The position numbers were made by a program, and so were the translations under genes. Of a stretch of 46,532 nt of DNA, positions 25,728 through 34,267 are shown piece after piece. The notes below the pieces were generated by a model that made no database searches, was not told where the DNA came from, and saw only the letters and a program-made list of their open reading frames with translations. Each line of letters starts with the position of its first letter. Within the stretch, counting starts at the first letter, position 1. Source of the stretch: an uncultured Lachnospiraceae bacterium (GTDB taxonomy: Bacteria > Bacillota > Clostridia > Lachnospirales > Lachnospiraceae); contig CANQRW010000023.1 of the NCBI GenBank assembly GCA_947626365.1, positions 1 through 46,532 on the forward strand, written 5' to 3'.

Positions 25728-26906
25728 TCATCCTACTCGGTTTTCATATTCTCTGACACAGGCCGCCACTCTGGCTATATCTTCTTTCGTCAGATTGCTG
25801 CTACACGGAATGTTCACGATCCTGTCATAGTACCATAATGCTTTCTCAATCTTATAAGTCTGTGCTTCCTGATAAGGCTTCAGTGTATGAAGCAGCTGCC
25901 ATACCGGCCGGCTCTGGATATGACAGCTGTCCAGGTACTTTATCAGACCGTCCCGGTCTTTGGACAGGAAACTGTAGAACCAGTGGTTACTCCGAATCCC
26001 CTTCCTGAATGGCAGAATGTTCAATCCACACCGCTGATATTCTTCATAATTCTCTGTCTTTATCCGGACAAAATCCTCCAGCTGTTCCATCTGGGCCAGC
26101 CCCAGGGCTGCCTGAAGATTCGTCATACGGTAGTTGTAGCCGATCTCCTCATGAACAAAATATACAACATCTTTTTTAGCCTGTGTGGACAGGAAACGGC
26201 AACGTTCCACCAGATCACTATCCTGGGAAACGACCATTCCGCCACCGCCAGTAGTAATGATCTTATTGCCGTTAAAGGAATATACCCCGATATCTCCGAT
26301 CGTTCCTGCATACCTGCCTGCATACTTGCCAGACAGATAATAGGTCCCCAGGGCCTCTGTGGCATCCTCCACCACTTTCAGATGGTACCGCTCCGCCACC
26401 TGCATAATCCGTTCCATATCGGCCATGTTTCCAAAAACATGGACAACGACAACCGCACGAATCCGACGTCCGCTAGACTTATGAATAAGAGTGCCATCTA
26501 TGCAATCACACTCCTCCCTGCAGAAAGACTCCAGCTTGTCCGGATCCATAGTCAGGGAGTCATCACAGTCCATGAAAACCGGTTCTGCTCCGACATACCG
26601 TACTGGATTGACGGCCGCGATGAATGTAAGGGTCGGAACAATAACTTCTTCCCCGGCACCAATCCCTAACGCCAACAGGGCCAGATGAAGTCCGGCGGTA
26701 CCACTTTGGCAGGCAACCGCAGCTGGAACATGGACATAATCCGCTATTGCATTTTCGAAGTCCTTAATATATGGGCCTCCCGTGGACACCCACTCTGTTT
26801 TCACAGCCTCTGTTACATAGTCTAGCTCCTTACCTTTCAGGTTCGGAACAGACAAAGCAATGTATCCTTCAGCTTTCATATCAGAAACCTGCCTTTCTGT
26901 TTTCAC
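25728..26906 (-). CDS. legC: PLP-dependent NDP-sugar 4-aminotransferase (LegC type)
   Basis: 392 aa, DegT/DnrJ/EryC1 family. It aminates the 4-keto-6-deoxy sugar produced by LegB. Motifs: VACQSGTAGLHLAL (64-77, PLP phosphate), VVEDATEALGTYY (178-190, ring-binding Asp), and VYSFNGNKIITTGGGGM (208-224) with K215 as the predicted Schiff-base lysine. The inserted stretch at about 130-150 (EECDCIDGTLIHKSSGRRIR) and the LSVPNLKGKE start are characteristic of the LegC subgroup. The longest frame overlaps the upstream SDR stop by 4 nt; an internal ATG at 26879 is a possible alternative start. Confidence 0.85.
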   Translation of the reverse strand: MKTERQVSDMKAEGYIALSVPNLKGKELDYVTEAVKTEWVSTGGPYIKDFENAIADYVHVPAAVACQSGTAGLHLALLALGIGAGEEVIVPTLTFIAAVNPVRYVGAEPVFMDCDDSLTMDPDKLESFCREECDCIDGTLIHKSSGRRIRAVVVVHVFGNMADMERIMQVAERYHLKVVEDATEALGTYYLSGKYAGRYAGTIGDIGVYSFNGNKIITTGGGGMVVSQDSDLVERCRFLSTQAKKDVVYFVHEEIGYNYRMTNLQAALGLAQMEQLEDFVRIKTENYEEYQRCGLNILPFRKGIRSNHWFYSFLSKDRDGLIKYLDSCHIQSRPVWQLLHTLKPYQEAQTYKIEKALWYYDRIVNIPCSSNLTKEDIARVAACVREYENRVG

Positions 26907-27832
26907 AATATTAATCTATAGTTTTCTTTCCAATATCTTATAGTTTTTTCAATACCTTTTTCAAAACTGATACTTGGAACAAATCCTGTATCTTTAATCA
27001 AATCATAAATATTTACACAGGAGCTAAACGTCTGTTTAGACATATCAGGATATTCACCTATCCCCAATTCCAGCTTAGGATCTATCTGGTCACGTATCCC
27101 GATGATATATTCTCTTAATGGTTTATATATTCCTGATCCAATTCCATAAGTTTTTCCTGAAATCCCTTTCTCCCCGATATATCTAAGCGCCCGTGCCACT
27201 TCGGATACATAAAGAAAATCCCACATTTGCTCCAGATTTCCATAAAGAGGCTTTTTACCTTTAAGAAGCGTCTGGATAGTATAAGTAATAATGTTGTTAT
27301 CTGTCCTTCGCTCCCCGAATGTACTTGGAAGCACTGTCCATATAAATGGGATTCCCAGTTGCTTTGCCCTTACTTCTAACAAATAGTGAGTCGCCACTTT
27401 CACCGCTCCATACATATCATTCGGTGTCTGCCTTGAGTTCACATCCAAAATATCTTCACAGAATACATATTCCGCCACTGTACCAGAAGCAATGAACTTT
27501 CTACACTTGAGTTTCTTCGCTAACTCCAACGCAACCAGTGACATATCGATATTTCCCAATTGTAACCCCACGTCATTCTTATGCTCAGGCGAAACACCCC
27601 CCCAACTGAGATGATAAAAAACATCATATCCATCTCCAGAAGCCAGCTGTTCTGATAATATATCAGAAAGTTCACCTTCCACAATTCTACAATGAGGATC
27701 AGCTTCTATACTTTTTAATACCCGGCTTCTGTTTCTGACAAGCGTCACAACCTCCACATCATTACAAAGCAGCTCCTCTATCAGCCAGCTTCCAATGAAC
27801 CCTGTACCGCCAGTTACTACTGCAGTCTTCAT
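26903..27832 (-). CDS. NAD-dependent epimerase/dehydratase (extended SDR)
   Basis: 309 aa. GGTGFIGSW (8-16) binds NAD(P). The active site appears as SGTV plus DMYGAVKVATHYL: the Y-x-x-x-K pair is present as Y-G-A-V-K. SWGGVSPEHKNDVG is a substrate loop seen in sugar-nucleotide SDRs. The substrate is unknown; it could be a 4-epimerase or 4-ketoreductase. It overlaps the downstream legC and upstream GT2 genes by 4 nt each, so it likely supplies a sugar nucleotide to the same polymer. Confidence 0.75.
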   Translation of the reverse strand: MKTAVVTGGTGFIGSWLIEELLCNDVEVVTLVRNRSRVLKSIEADPHCRIVEGELSDILSEQLASGDGYDVFYHLSWGGVSPEHKNDVGLQLGNIDMSLVALELAKKLKCRKFIASGTVAEYVFCEDILDVNSRQTPNDMYGAVKVATHYLLEVRAKQLGIPFIWTVLPSTFGERRTDNNIITYTIQTLLKGKKPLYGNLEQMWDFLYVSEVARALRYIGEKGISGKTYGIGSGIYKPLREYIIGIRDQIDPKLELGIGEYPDMSKQTFSSCVNIYDLIKDTGFVPSISFEKGIEKTIRYWKENYRLIL

Positions 27833-28776
27833 TCCCTTTCCACCTCAAAATTTAGTCGTCGCTCTTCTATCACCAACGGTCTATTCATAACTCTCGTATT
27901 AATACCTAAAATGTACTCTCCCAGGAAACCGACGAAAAACAGCAGCACTGAACCCAAAAAAAAGATTCCTACAGAAACCGCTGCCATTCCTACCTGAAAA
28001 CTATCCCAATGAATCAGCTTCACCACCAATGTGTAACAGCCAATTATGAAACTAATTCCAGACATGATGAACCCCGCTATCGTTGCCAGGCGCATCACGA
28101 CCTTCGAATACGACGTAATCCCCAACATGGCGACATCATACAAACGGAAAAAATTGAAAGATGTCTTTCCATACTTTCTTTTATTCTGTCTATAGTAGAT
28201 ATCTTTCCTCTGATATCCCAGCTCCGCCACGATTCCACGCAAATACGGCATCGGATCATGTAACTGCTTCAGCACCTTGATAAAACTCTTATCATACAAG
28301 CCAAATCCATCAAACTGTTCAATATGATCAATCTCAGAAATCCATTTAACCAGCTTATAGTATAGTTTCCTTCCCAAATATACGACCGGATTTTCTAGGC
28401 TTTTATTCTTAACTCCAATAACTATCTTATATCCCAATTCCCACTGCCGTACAAATTCCGGAATTATTTCTGGCGGATCCTGCATGTCTGCAAAAACCAG
28501 TACCGTACAGTCTCCCGTTCCTTGCAGGAGCCCGTAAAACACAGAACGATTGAACCCAAAATTCTTTACATTAAATATTGCCTTTACATTCCTGTCCTTT
28601 TCACACAGCTCAGTAATGATCCGTCGCGAACCATCCTGAGAGTAATTGTCGATGAACAACATCTCATACTGATATTCTGTTAATTGCTCCTTAAATATCT
28701 GCGTTATATTTTCATAAATTCTAGGGATATTATCCTCCTCGTTGTAAGTTGGAATCACTACTGTTATGATCTTCAT
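27829..28776 (-). CDS. Polyprenyl-phosphate family-2 glycosyltransferase (DPM1/GtrB-like)
   Basis: About 315 aa. GT2 catalytic domain: ITVVIPTYNEEDNI at the start, LFIDNYSQDGS, and the metal-binding VFADMQDPPE. Two C-terminal TM helices (ATIAGFIMSGISFIIGCYTL and the VSVGIFFLGSVLLFFVGFLG region) are the GtrB/dolichol-phosphate-mannose-synthase layout. It charges undecaprenyl phosphate with a sugar on the inner membrane face for use outside. The start at 28776 follows AGGAGA at 6 nt; an upstream ATG at 28815 would lie inside the preceding gene. The partner is probably the polytopic protein encoded just before it. Confidence 0.8.
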   Translation of the reverse strand: MKIITVVIPTYNEEDNIPRIYENITQIFKEQLTEYQYEMLFIDNYSQDGSRRIITELCEKDRNVKAIFNVKNFGFNRSVFYGLLQGTGDCTVLVFADMQDPPEIIPEFVRQWELGYKIVIGVKNKSLENPVVYLGRKLYYKLVKWISEIDHIEQFDGFGLYDKSFIKVLKQLHDPMPYLRGIVAELGYQRKDIYYRQNKRKYGKTSFNFFRLYDVAMLGITSYSKVVMRLATIAGFIMSGISFIIGCYTLVVKLIHWDSFQVGMAAVSVGIFFLGSVLLFFVGFLGEYILGINTRVMNRPLVIEERRLNFEVERE

Positions 28777-28795
28777 TACCATTCTCCTAACGCCC

Positions 28796-30433
28796 TCAAT
28801 AGACATAGCCTTCAAGTAGTTCCATTGCCTCAGGGCTATCTGCTAAATAATAATAAAGCTTTCCTACTTGGTTTATGTTTTCCCAGTACTCAGTAGGATT
28901 ACTTATCTCGAGCAGCTTAAGTCGGATACACTCTTTATATCCAATCTTACAATTAAATACAGCTATCCCATCCAACTGGTCATTAGATGGGTCATAATCA
29001 TTCATGCCATAACCACCAGAATCAACCCAGATTGATTTATTCTTCTTATCTTTCAAATAACGATTTAAATCTATATAGCCATTCATAAAAAAACGCGATT
29101 CGTCCCCATAAGCTACGGATGCGTTTCCATTAAGAGAATAAAAAGTAATCGCAGCGCTTCCAGAATTATAAGCTGGTCTTGTTAAGAACAATATGTTTTC
29201 AGCCTCCCGAATTCCTTCATTTGTTCCCAGCTCGTGTATCAAAGCTTCCTGCCAATATTCATCCATTTGATAAGCCATATAGTGAAGATTGCAGGTGATT
29301 ACACAAAACAAACAAAATATGCAAAATAGTCCTCTGCTGATAAATTTATCCTCCAAAACTAGTTTTACTATTGAATAGAGTATTAACACAATACCTGGAG
29401 CCAACAGAATCGTATCTCGACTGGGTGTCCCTACCGTTCCAACTATTCCTCCTCTTATCACAATATAAGGAAATAGACCCAGCATAAAAAGCAGACCCCC
29501 AAGACCCAACTTTTGAATATAAAAATATCTGTTTTCATACCTCCAAAAGATTCCGATTGATCCAATCTTTATTAAACGCCAATATAATAACACTACACCC
29601 CCTAAACATAAGCATAGTGTACATGAATTCACGAAACCGTGCGGTAATACGGATTCAAAAATGGTTTTCCACTCGGCTATCAACTGGTAAAAAGTAAGTG
29701 GGAGAATATTTTTTAACGTGGTTAATACAGAACTCAAACTTACCACATTGTATTCTGTGTACCTTCCATATGTGGGAAACAGAATCTGTTTCCCCATAAA
29801 AAAAACAATCGGTAATAGTATAAAGTCTAAGTATTTATACAATGACCTAATTGCTGAAAATATTCTTCCCCTTCGCGTATATTCTACATACAGCAATGCC
29901 ATCAAAATAATGCCATAATAAACTAAGATGGAATTTAAAATAAAACTATATCCGAAAAAGAAAAGGATAATAATTCTTAAAAACCAACTTTCCCTTTGAT
30001 GTTTTATCCAATACAGCAATAAAGAACAGCCAATCAAAAAAGAAATATACCCCACAGTATAAACGACAGTACAAAGAAGCACACGGCAATCATTCACCGG
30101 AAGGATTGCAAACATAATTCCCAAATATAGCGCCTCTTTTTGTTCAAACCAACTGATATTTCTTAAAATAATAAAAAAGAGAACTGACGCAAAAAAGAAC
30201 AAAAAGAATATCAGCTTGCGATACCCAAAATTTGGCAGTTTCCACACTAGCTCAATCCAAATAGCTGCTGACGGTCTCCCCGCTTCCATAAACTGTTTCC
30301 AAAGGACAGTTTTATCATGATAATAATATAACCAATCGTCCCAAAATGTACCTGTCAATATCAATAACCAACCATGCGCTAAAAGATTGGCAAAAAAGAT
30401 TTTTATAATATCTGATTTCAAATTGCCTTTCAA
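28796..30433 (-). CDS. Polytopic membrane protein, probable GT-C glycosyltransferase
   Basis: 545 aa from a TTG start (SD AGGAG about 8 nt upstream), with roughly ten TM segments. FWDDWLYYYHD (about residues 30-40), in the first extracytoplasmic loop, is the acidic motif expected of GT-C enzymes that use lipid-phosphate sugars. The soluble C-terminal region (about 400-545) is extracytoplasmic. Together with the DPM1-like GT2 19 nt downstream it would form a side-branching system: the sugar is loaded on a lipid carrier, then moved to the polymer or a surface acceptor. The family name is uncertain. Confidence 0.65.
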   Translation of the reverse strand: MKGNLKSDIIKIFFANLLAHGWLLILTGTFWDDWLYYYHDKTVLWKQFMEAGRPSAAIWIELVWKLPNFGYRKLIFFLFFFASVLFFIILRNISWFEQKEALYLGIMFAILPVNDCRVLLCTVVYTVGYISFLIGCSLLLYWIKHQRESWFLRIIILFFFGYSFILNSILVYYGIILMALLYVEYTRRGRIFSAIRSLYKYLDFILLPIVFFMGKQILFPTYGRYTEYNVVSLSSVLTTLKNILPLTFYQLIAEWKTIFESVLPHGFVNSCTLCLCLGGVVLLYWRLIKIGSIGIFWRYENRYFYIQKLGLGGLLFMLGLFPYIVIRGGIVGTVGTPSRDTILLAPGIVLILYSIVKLVLEDKFISRGLFCIFCLFCVITCNLHYMAYQMDEYWQEALIHELGTNEGIREAENILFLTRPAYNSGSAAITFYSLNGNASVAYGDESRFFMNGYIDLNRYLKDKKNKSIWVDSGGYGMNDYDPSNDQLDGIAVFNCKIGYKECIRLKLLEISNPTEYWENINQVGKLYYYLADSPEAMELLEGYVY

Positions 30434-30501
30434 CTGTATTTCTCCTGAGAAGAAATTTATTCACTGCATTTAGGAATATTGATTCAATAGACAACAAATG
30501 C

Positions 30502-31482
30502 TTACAGATTATAAATATCCACCTTATATCTGTCCAGATTATCCTTTAGAAACTGTATCGTCTCAGTAAGCCCCTGGCTTAAAGTATATTTCGGTTCCCA
30601 GTCCGTTAGTCTGCGAATCTTTTCGTTTGATCCCAGCAGACGGTTCACCTCGCTCTTTTCCGGGCGCAAACGCTGTTCATCACAGATGATCCTGGCATTG
30701 GGATTGATCTGGCAAATCAGTTCCCCTGCCAGTTCTCCAATCGAGATTTCTTTCTGGGTAGCGATATTGATTTCTTCGCCAACAGTCTTATCGCTCTTGT
30801 AGATTTCAATAAAACCATTGGCCGTATCTTTTACATAATTGAAATCCCTTGTCGGTGTCAGCGCTCCAAGTTTAATTTCCGTCTTGCCAGACAATAGCTG
30901 TGTAATGATCGTCGGTATAACTGCCCTGGCAGACTGCCTGGGACCATATGTATTAAACGGCCGCACAATCGTAACAGGCAAATTAAAAGAGCGGTAGAAA
31001 GACTCAGCCAGTCTGTCCGCTCCGATCTTGGTCGCCGAATACGGGGACTGCCCCTGGAAAGGATGCTTTTCGTCGATTGGAACATATTTTGCAGTTCCAT
31101 AAACCTCTGAAGTAGAAGTAACCAAGATCCGTTCAAGTTCCAATTCCCGGGCAGCCTGCAGAATATTTAGGGTGCCTTTAACATTTGTATCCACATAAGC
31201 ATCCGGTGAATGATAGCTGAAGGGGATTGCGATCAGTGCTGCAAGGTGGAATACTGCAGCGCATCCTTTCATTGCAGTCTTCACACCATGCGGATCCCGG
31301 ATATCGCCCTGAAATACCTCAACATGGTCCATAATGGAGGAAGGCAGCGTATCTAGCCAGCCCCAGGTATTAAAGGAATTGTAGTAGACAAAAGCTTTTA
31401 CTTCACAACCCCGTTTTACCAATTCTTCAGTTAAATGGCTTCCAATGAAACCATCAGCTCCAGTAAGCAATATTTTTTTCAT
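30502..31482 (-). CDS. legB: NDP-GlcNAc 4,6-dehydratase (LegB type)
   Basis: 326 aa extended SDR. GADGFIGSHL (8-17) binds NAD. AFVYYNSFNTWGWLD (34-48) is the hallmark LegB segment. TSTSEVYGTA and SPYSATKIGADRL give the T/S and Y-x-x-x-K active site. RPFNTYGPRQSARAVIPTII fits sugar-nucleotide dehydratases. It converts UDP- or GDP-GlcNAc to the 4-keto-6-deoxy sugar, the first committed step of legionaminic acid synthesis. ATG overlaps the stop of the upstream transferase by 4 nt and has AGGAG 7 nt upstream. It is separated from legC by four glycan genes yet is clearly the matching enzyme. Confidence 0.9.
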   Translation of the reverse strand: MKKILLTGADGFIGSHLTEELVKRGCEVKAFVYYNSFNTWGWLDTLPSSIMDHVEVFQGDIRDPHGVKTAMKGCAAVFHLAALIAIPFSYHSPDAYVDTNVKGTLNILQAARELELERILVTSTSEVYGTAKYVPIDEKHPFQGQSPYSATKIGADRLAESFYRSFNLPVTIVRPFNTYGPRQSARAVIPTIITQLLSGKTEIKLGALTPTRDFNYVKDTANGFIEIYKSDKTVGEEINIATQKEISIGELAGELICQINPNARIICDEQRLRPEKSEVNRLLGSNEKIRRLTDWEPKYTLSQGLTETIQFLKDNLDRYKVDIYNL

Positions 31483-32813
31483 CTATTTACTCCTGATTCA
31501 TGTAATTTTAACACATTTTTATATAATTGAACTTTGTTATCTATTTCTTGTTTTGATACATAATCCTGCTTTAGTTTTTCTTCAGCATAATATAAGTTTT
31601 TGAATTTCTTCTCTAACCATTTAGACCTTTTTATTAAATGATTATCCAAATCCGGATGCAAGATTAACAACATACTTTTAATGAATCTTCGAAGTGGATC
31701 TTTTATATTGAAGCCTCCCAATCGTTCTTTGATATCATATTGATCTGTATTTCGTACATCTTCCAGCAATTTAAGATAGTTTTTATAAGCTGGAATATCT
31801 GTCATCTCTCCATAACAATCGGTAATATTCTCTATCGGCACTGGGAATTTTCTATCCGTACTCTTGATTGTACATACTAAGTTCTCATAAGAGGTTATAA
31901 AGCATGCATTCTCGAATAATAATGCGTCCTCCCCCTTATCCATTGGATATGGGCGTAAAACTATACAATTTTTTTTCGCATAATATACTTCTGCAATCGA
32001 AGTGGAATAATACGTAATAATCTCATCCGCCACAACAATCCATTGCTTAATCGAGTCATCTGAAGTCACAAAGAAACGGTTATTCTCTTCACATTGTCTT
32101 AATTCAGCATCTACATTTTCTCCAGGATGGGGTCTGTATATAACAAAATACTCTGGATTTTCATCAATAAATTGAAGCAACCATTCCAGAGTTTTCTTCC
32201 TGTTCTTCTTATTATATTCTACTCTATTTGCCACCGAATACCCAACATAGTTTTCAAATATCACCTGTTCGTCTTCTGTCATTGAAGCATACACAAATGT
32301 AGAAATATAGAGAATCATTTTCCCTTTCGGTAAATGGTACTTTTTATCTATTTCATCTCGGGAATAATAGATTTCCTTAAACTCATTCCGCAAAAAATCC
32401 ATTTGAATAGCGCCCGTGACAACTGCATTTTTTATATTATTGCTTTTTAACAAATCATACCCCACATTTCCCCAGCAAATATGCACTGCTTTAGCCGCAT
32501 TTCCTGATGGAATTGGGTAACCCGTATCGATATTATTTTGCGACAGCGACTGTTCCCAATGCATATTTACTACTTTTCGCACATCGCCAACAATATCCGT
32601 AACCATACGTTTAAATGTCATATCATTATATTGTGCAAAAGTAATCATTACCTTCGGTTTTTTCAACATTCTAAATCTATATGGAAACATATTTAGTTCA
32701 TACAACTGTATAACATCGACACTATACCCTTTTTCTTCTAAGGCCGCTTTTAACAGGCATATGCTTTCCATCTCCCTTGCCTTATGCTCGTATAAAAACA
32801 AATAGTCTATCAT
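31479..32813 (-). CDS. GT-B-like surface carbohydrate glycosyltransferase
   Basis: 444 aa. Resembles capsule or 'surface carbohydrate biosynthesis' proteins with a GT-B fold: YRPHPGE (226-232) followed by ADEIITYYSTSIAEVYYAKK, the donor-phosphate region shared with CDP-glycerol- and sialyltransferase-like enzymes. No TM segment. Its coupling to wzx (4-nt overlap upstream) and legB (4-nt overlap downstream) makes it the leading candidate for adding the CMP-nonulosonic acid, though that is inference. The C-terminal roughly 60 residues are a charged, probably helical tail. Confidence 0.65.
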   Translation of the reverse strand: MIDYLFLYEHKAREMESICLLKAALEEKGYSVDVIQLYELNMFPYRFRMLKKPKVMITFAQYNDMTFKRMVTDIVGDVRKVVNMHWEQSLSQNNIDTGYPIPSGNAAKAVHICWGNVGYDLLKSNNIKNAVVTGAIQMDFLRNEFKEIYYSRDEIDKKYHLPKGKMILYISTFVYASMTEDEQVIFENYVGYSVANRVEYNKKNRKKTLEWLLQFIDENPEYFVIYRPHPGENVDAELRQCEENNRFFVTSDDSIKQWIVVADEIITYYSTSIAEVYYAKKNCIVLRPYPMDKGEDALLFENACFITSYENLVCTIKSTDRKFPVPIENITDCYGEMTDIPAYKNYLKLLEDVRNTDQYDIKERLGGFNIKDPLRRFIKSMLLILHPDLDNHLIKRSKWLEKKFKNLYYAEEKLKQDYVSKQEIDNKVQLYKNVLKLHESGVNR

Positions 32814-34240
32814 GCGTTTGTTCTCTCCTTACTCCAGCTTATTAGAACAGATACTATATTTCTAATAACGTCTCGATATAATATAAGAGCCAATACCAAT
32901 GCTGTTAGAATTCCGATAATTCGAATTCTCATATTGCTGTACATAATAAGATTCCCAATGCATAGCCCCCATATCATGATAACTGCTGCCGCAGTGCGTA
33001 AACCAGAGCTTATACTTATATAATAATGCTGAGAAATCAAAGTCCTTGCCGCGAAGTTCAAAGATGCAGATAATAAAATTCCTATAACCGCTCCATATAC
33101 CCCCATAACTGGGATACAAAACATACACGTTAAATATACAATAGCCAAACAACTTGCTGATATTCCAAGCATAAAGACAGTTTTTTTAGCTATGGCAATG
33201 CCATAGCCTGTGGTTTCGATCAGCAGTGTCGAAACTGGAGTTAACATAATTATCATAAAATATGGCTGTGAACTTCTATAATCACCTCCAAGAAAACTAT
33301 AAAGGATATCCTGTGTTACCAGTATTATCATTATAAGAATAATACTCATAAGCATTATTACATCATGTACCTTTTTTATACGTTCCTGCTCTGTATGATA
33401 ATATTTGTACATAAAAGCGCTCCAATAAACTGCAAACGCACTCGGAATAATAGAAAAAACGTTAGCAGCGCTTGTAGCTATAGCCAGAATCCCCACTTCC
33501 CTCCTATAACCAAATCCTCCTAATATAATTTTGGCAAGGGAATTATTCAACAGAACCATAACCGCGGCCGGCATCGCAGGAATAGCATATCTTAACATTT
33601 GATATTTAGCTGCATTTGTAATCAAAGCTGTTTCCATTAACTCTATTTTCTGTCTTCTAAAGCCGTAAATATCGATAAGAAAAACTGAAACCGTCATAAT
33701 TAGGACAGAGTATAAATAATACTTTGAAAACAATGCCGCAAGCACAAAAAGGAAACGGTTGCCCAAAATAAAACCTATCTGCATACTGTTATAATCTCCT
33801 GCCCTATTCAATAATCGGCAATTAATATTTAACAATTTGTATGCTGATAGAAAAATTACATAAAAAGCCAGTAATAATACCCCGGTGAACTGCTTTTCAT
33901 TAAACAAATATTGTGATGCTTTCTCTTTCATAAATAAAAAAAGCATTCCAACAATAATAAGGCTAACCGCAGTCCCTGTAAACAAAGAGAAGCGGAACAT
34001 TCCACTTCGGTTTGTAGTCTTCGGCGGCTCATTAAAAAAACGGATATACGCCTGATCCAAGCCTAATAATACTACTCCCATCATCATGTTCCCAACAGAA
34101 TAGAAATTACTGATATATCCATATTCTTCCTCTGGATAAACCCTAGATACCAATGGAAGAACAAGAATTCCGATTGCGGCTGAAACAACTGTTGGTAAAC
34201 TGAATTTTGCTATATTCGATAAAAACTCCCGTGTTTTCAC
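32810..34240 (-). CDS. wzx: Wzx-type polysaccharide flippase
   Basis: 476 aa from a GTG start, with about 12-14 TM segments and the MATE/Wzx pattern (SLPTVVSAAIGILVLPLVSR at the N-terminus, RVYPEEEYGYISNFYS after it). It moves the undecaprenyl-linked repeat unit across the membrane. It sits 27 nt after wzy and overlaps the next transferase by 4 nt. It is markedly AT-rich, as is usual for wzx/wzy. Confidence 0.85.
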   Translation of the reverse strand: MKTREFLSNIAKFSLPTVVSAAIGILVLPLVSRVYPEEEYGYISNFYSVGNMMMGVVLLGLDQAYIRFFNEPPKTTNRSGMFRFSLFTGTAVSLIIVGMLFLFMKEKASQYLFNEKQFTGVLLLAFYVIFLSAYKLLNINCRLLNRAGDYNSMQIGFILGNRFLFVLAALFSKYYLYSVLIMTVSVFLIDIYGFRRQKIELMETALITNAAKYQMLRYAIPAMPAAVMVLLNNSLAKIILGGFGYRREVGILAIATSAANVFSIIPSAFAVYWSAFMYKYYHTEQERIKKVHDVIMLMSIILIMIILVTQDILYSFLGGDYRSSQPYFMIIMLTPVSTLLIETTGYGIAIAKKTVFMLGISASCLAIVYLTCMFCIPVMGVYGAVIGILLSASLNFAARTLISQHYYISISSGLRTAAAVIMIWGLCIGNLIMYSNMRIRIIGILTALVLALILYRDVIRNIVSVLISWSKERTNA

Positions 34241-34267
34241 AACTTAAAAACCTCACATACCTATTCA

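Noticed and set aside
25887-26669. Plus-strand 260-aa open frame
   Set aside because: It is antisense to legC, a well-supported gene with all catalytic motifs.
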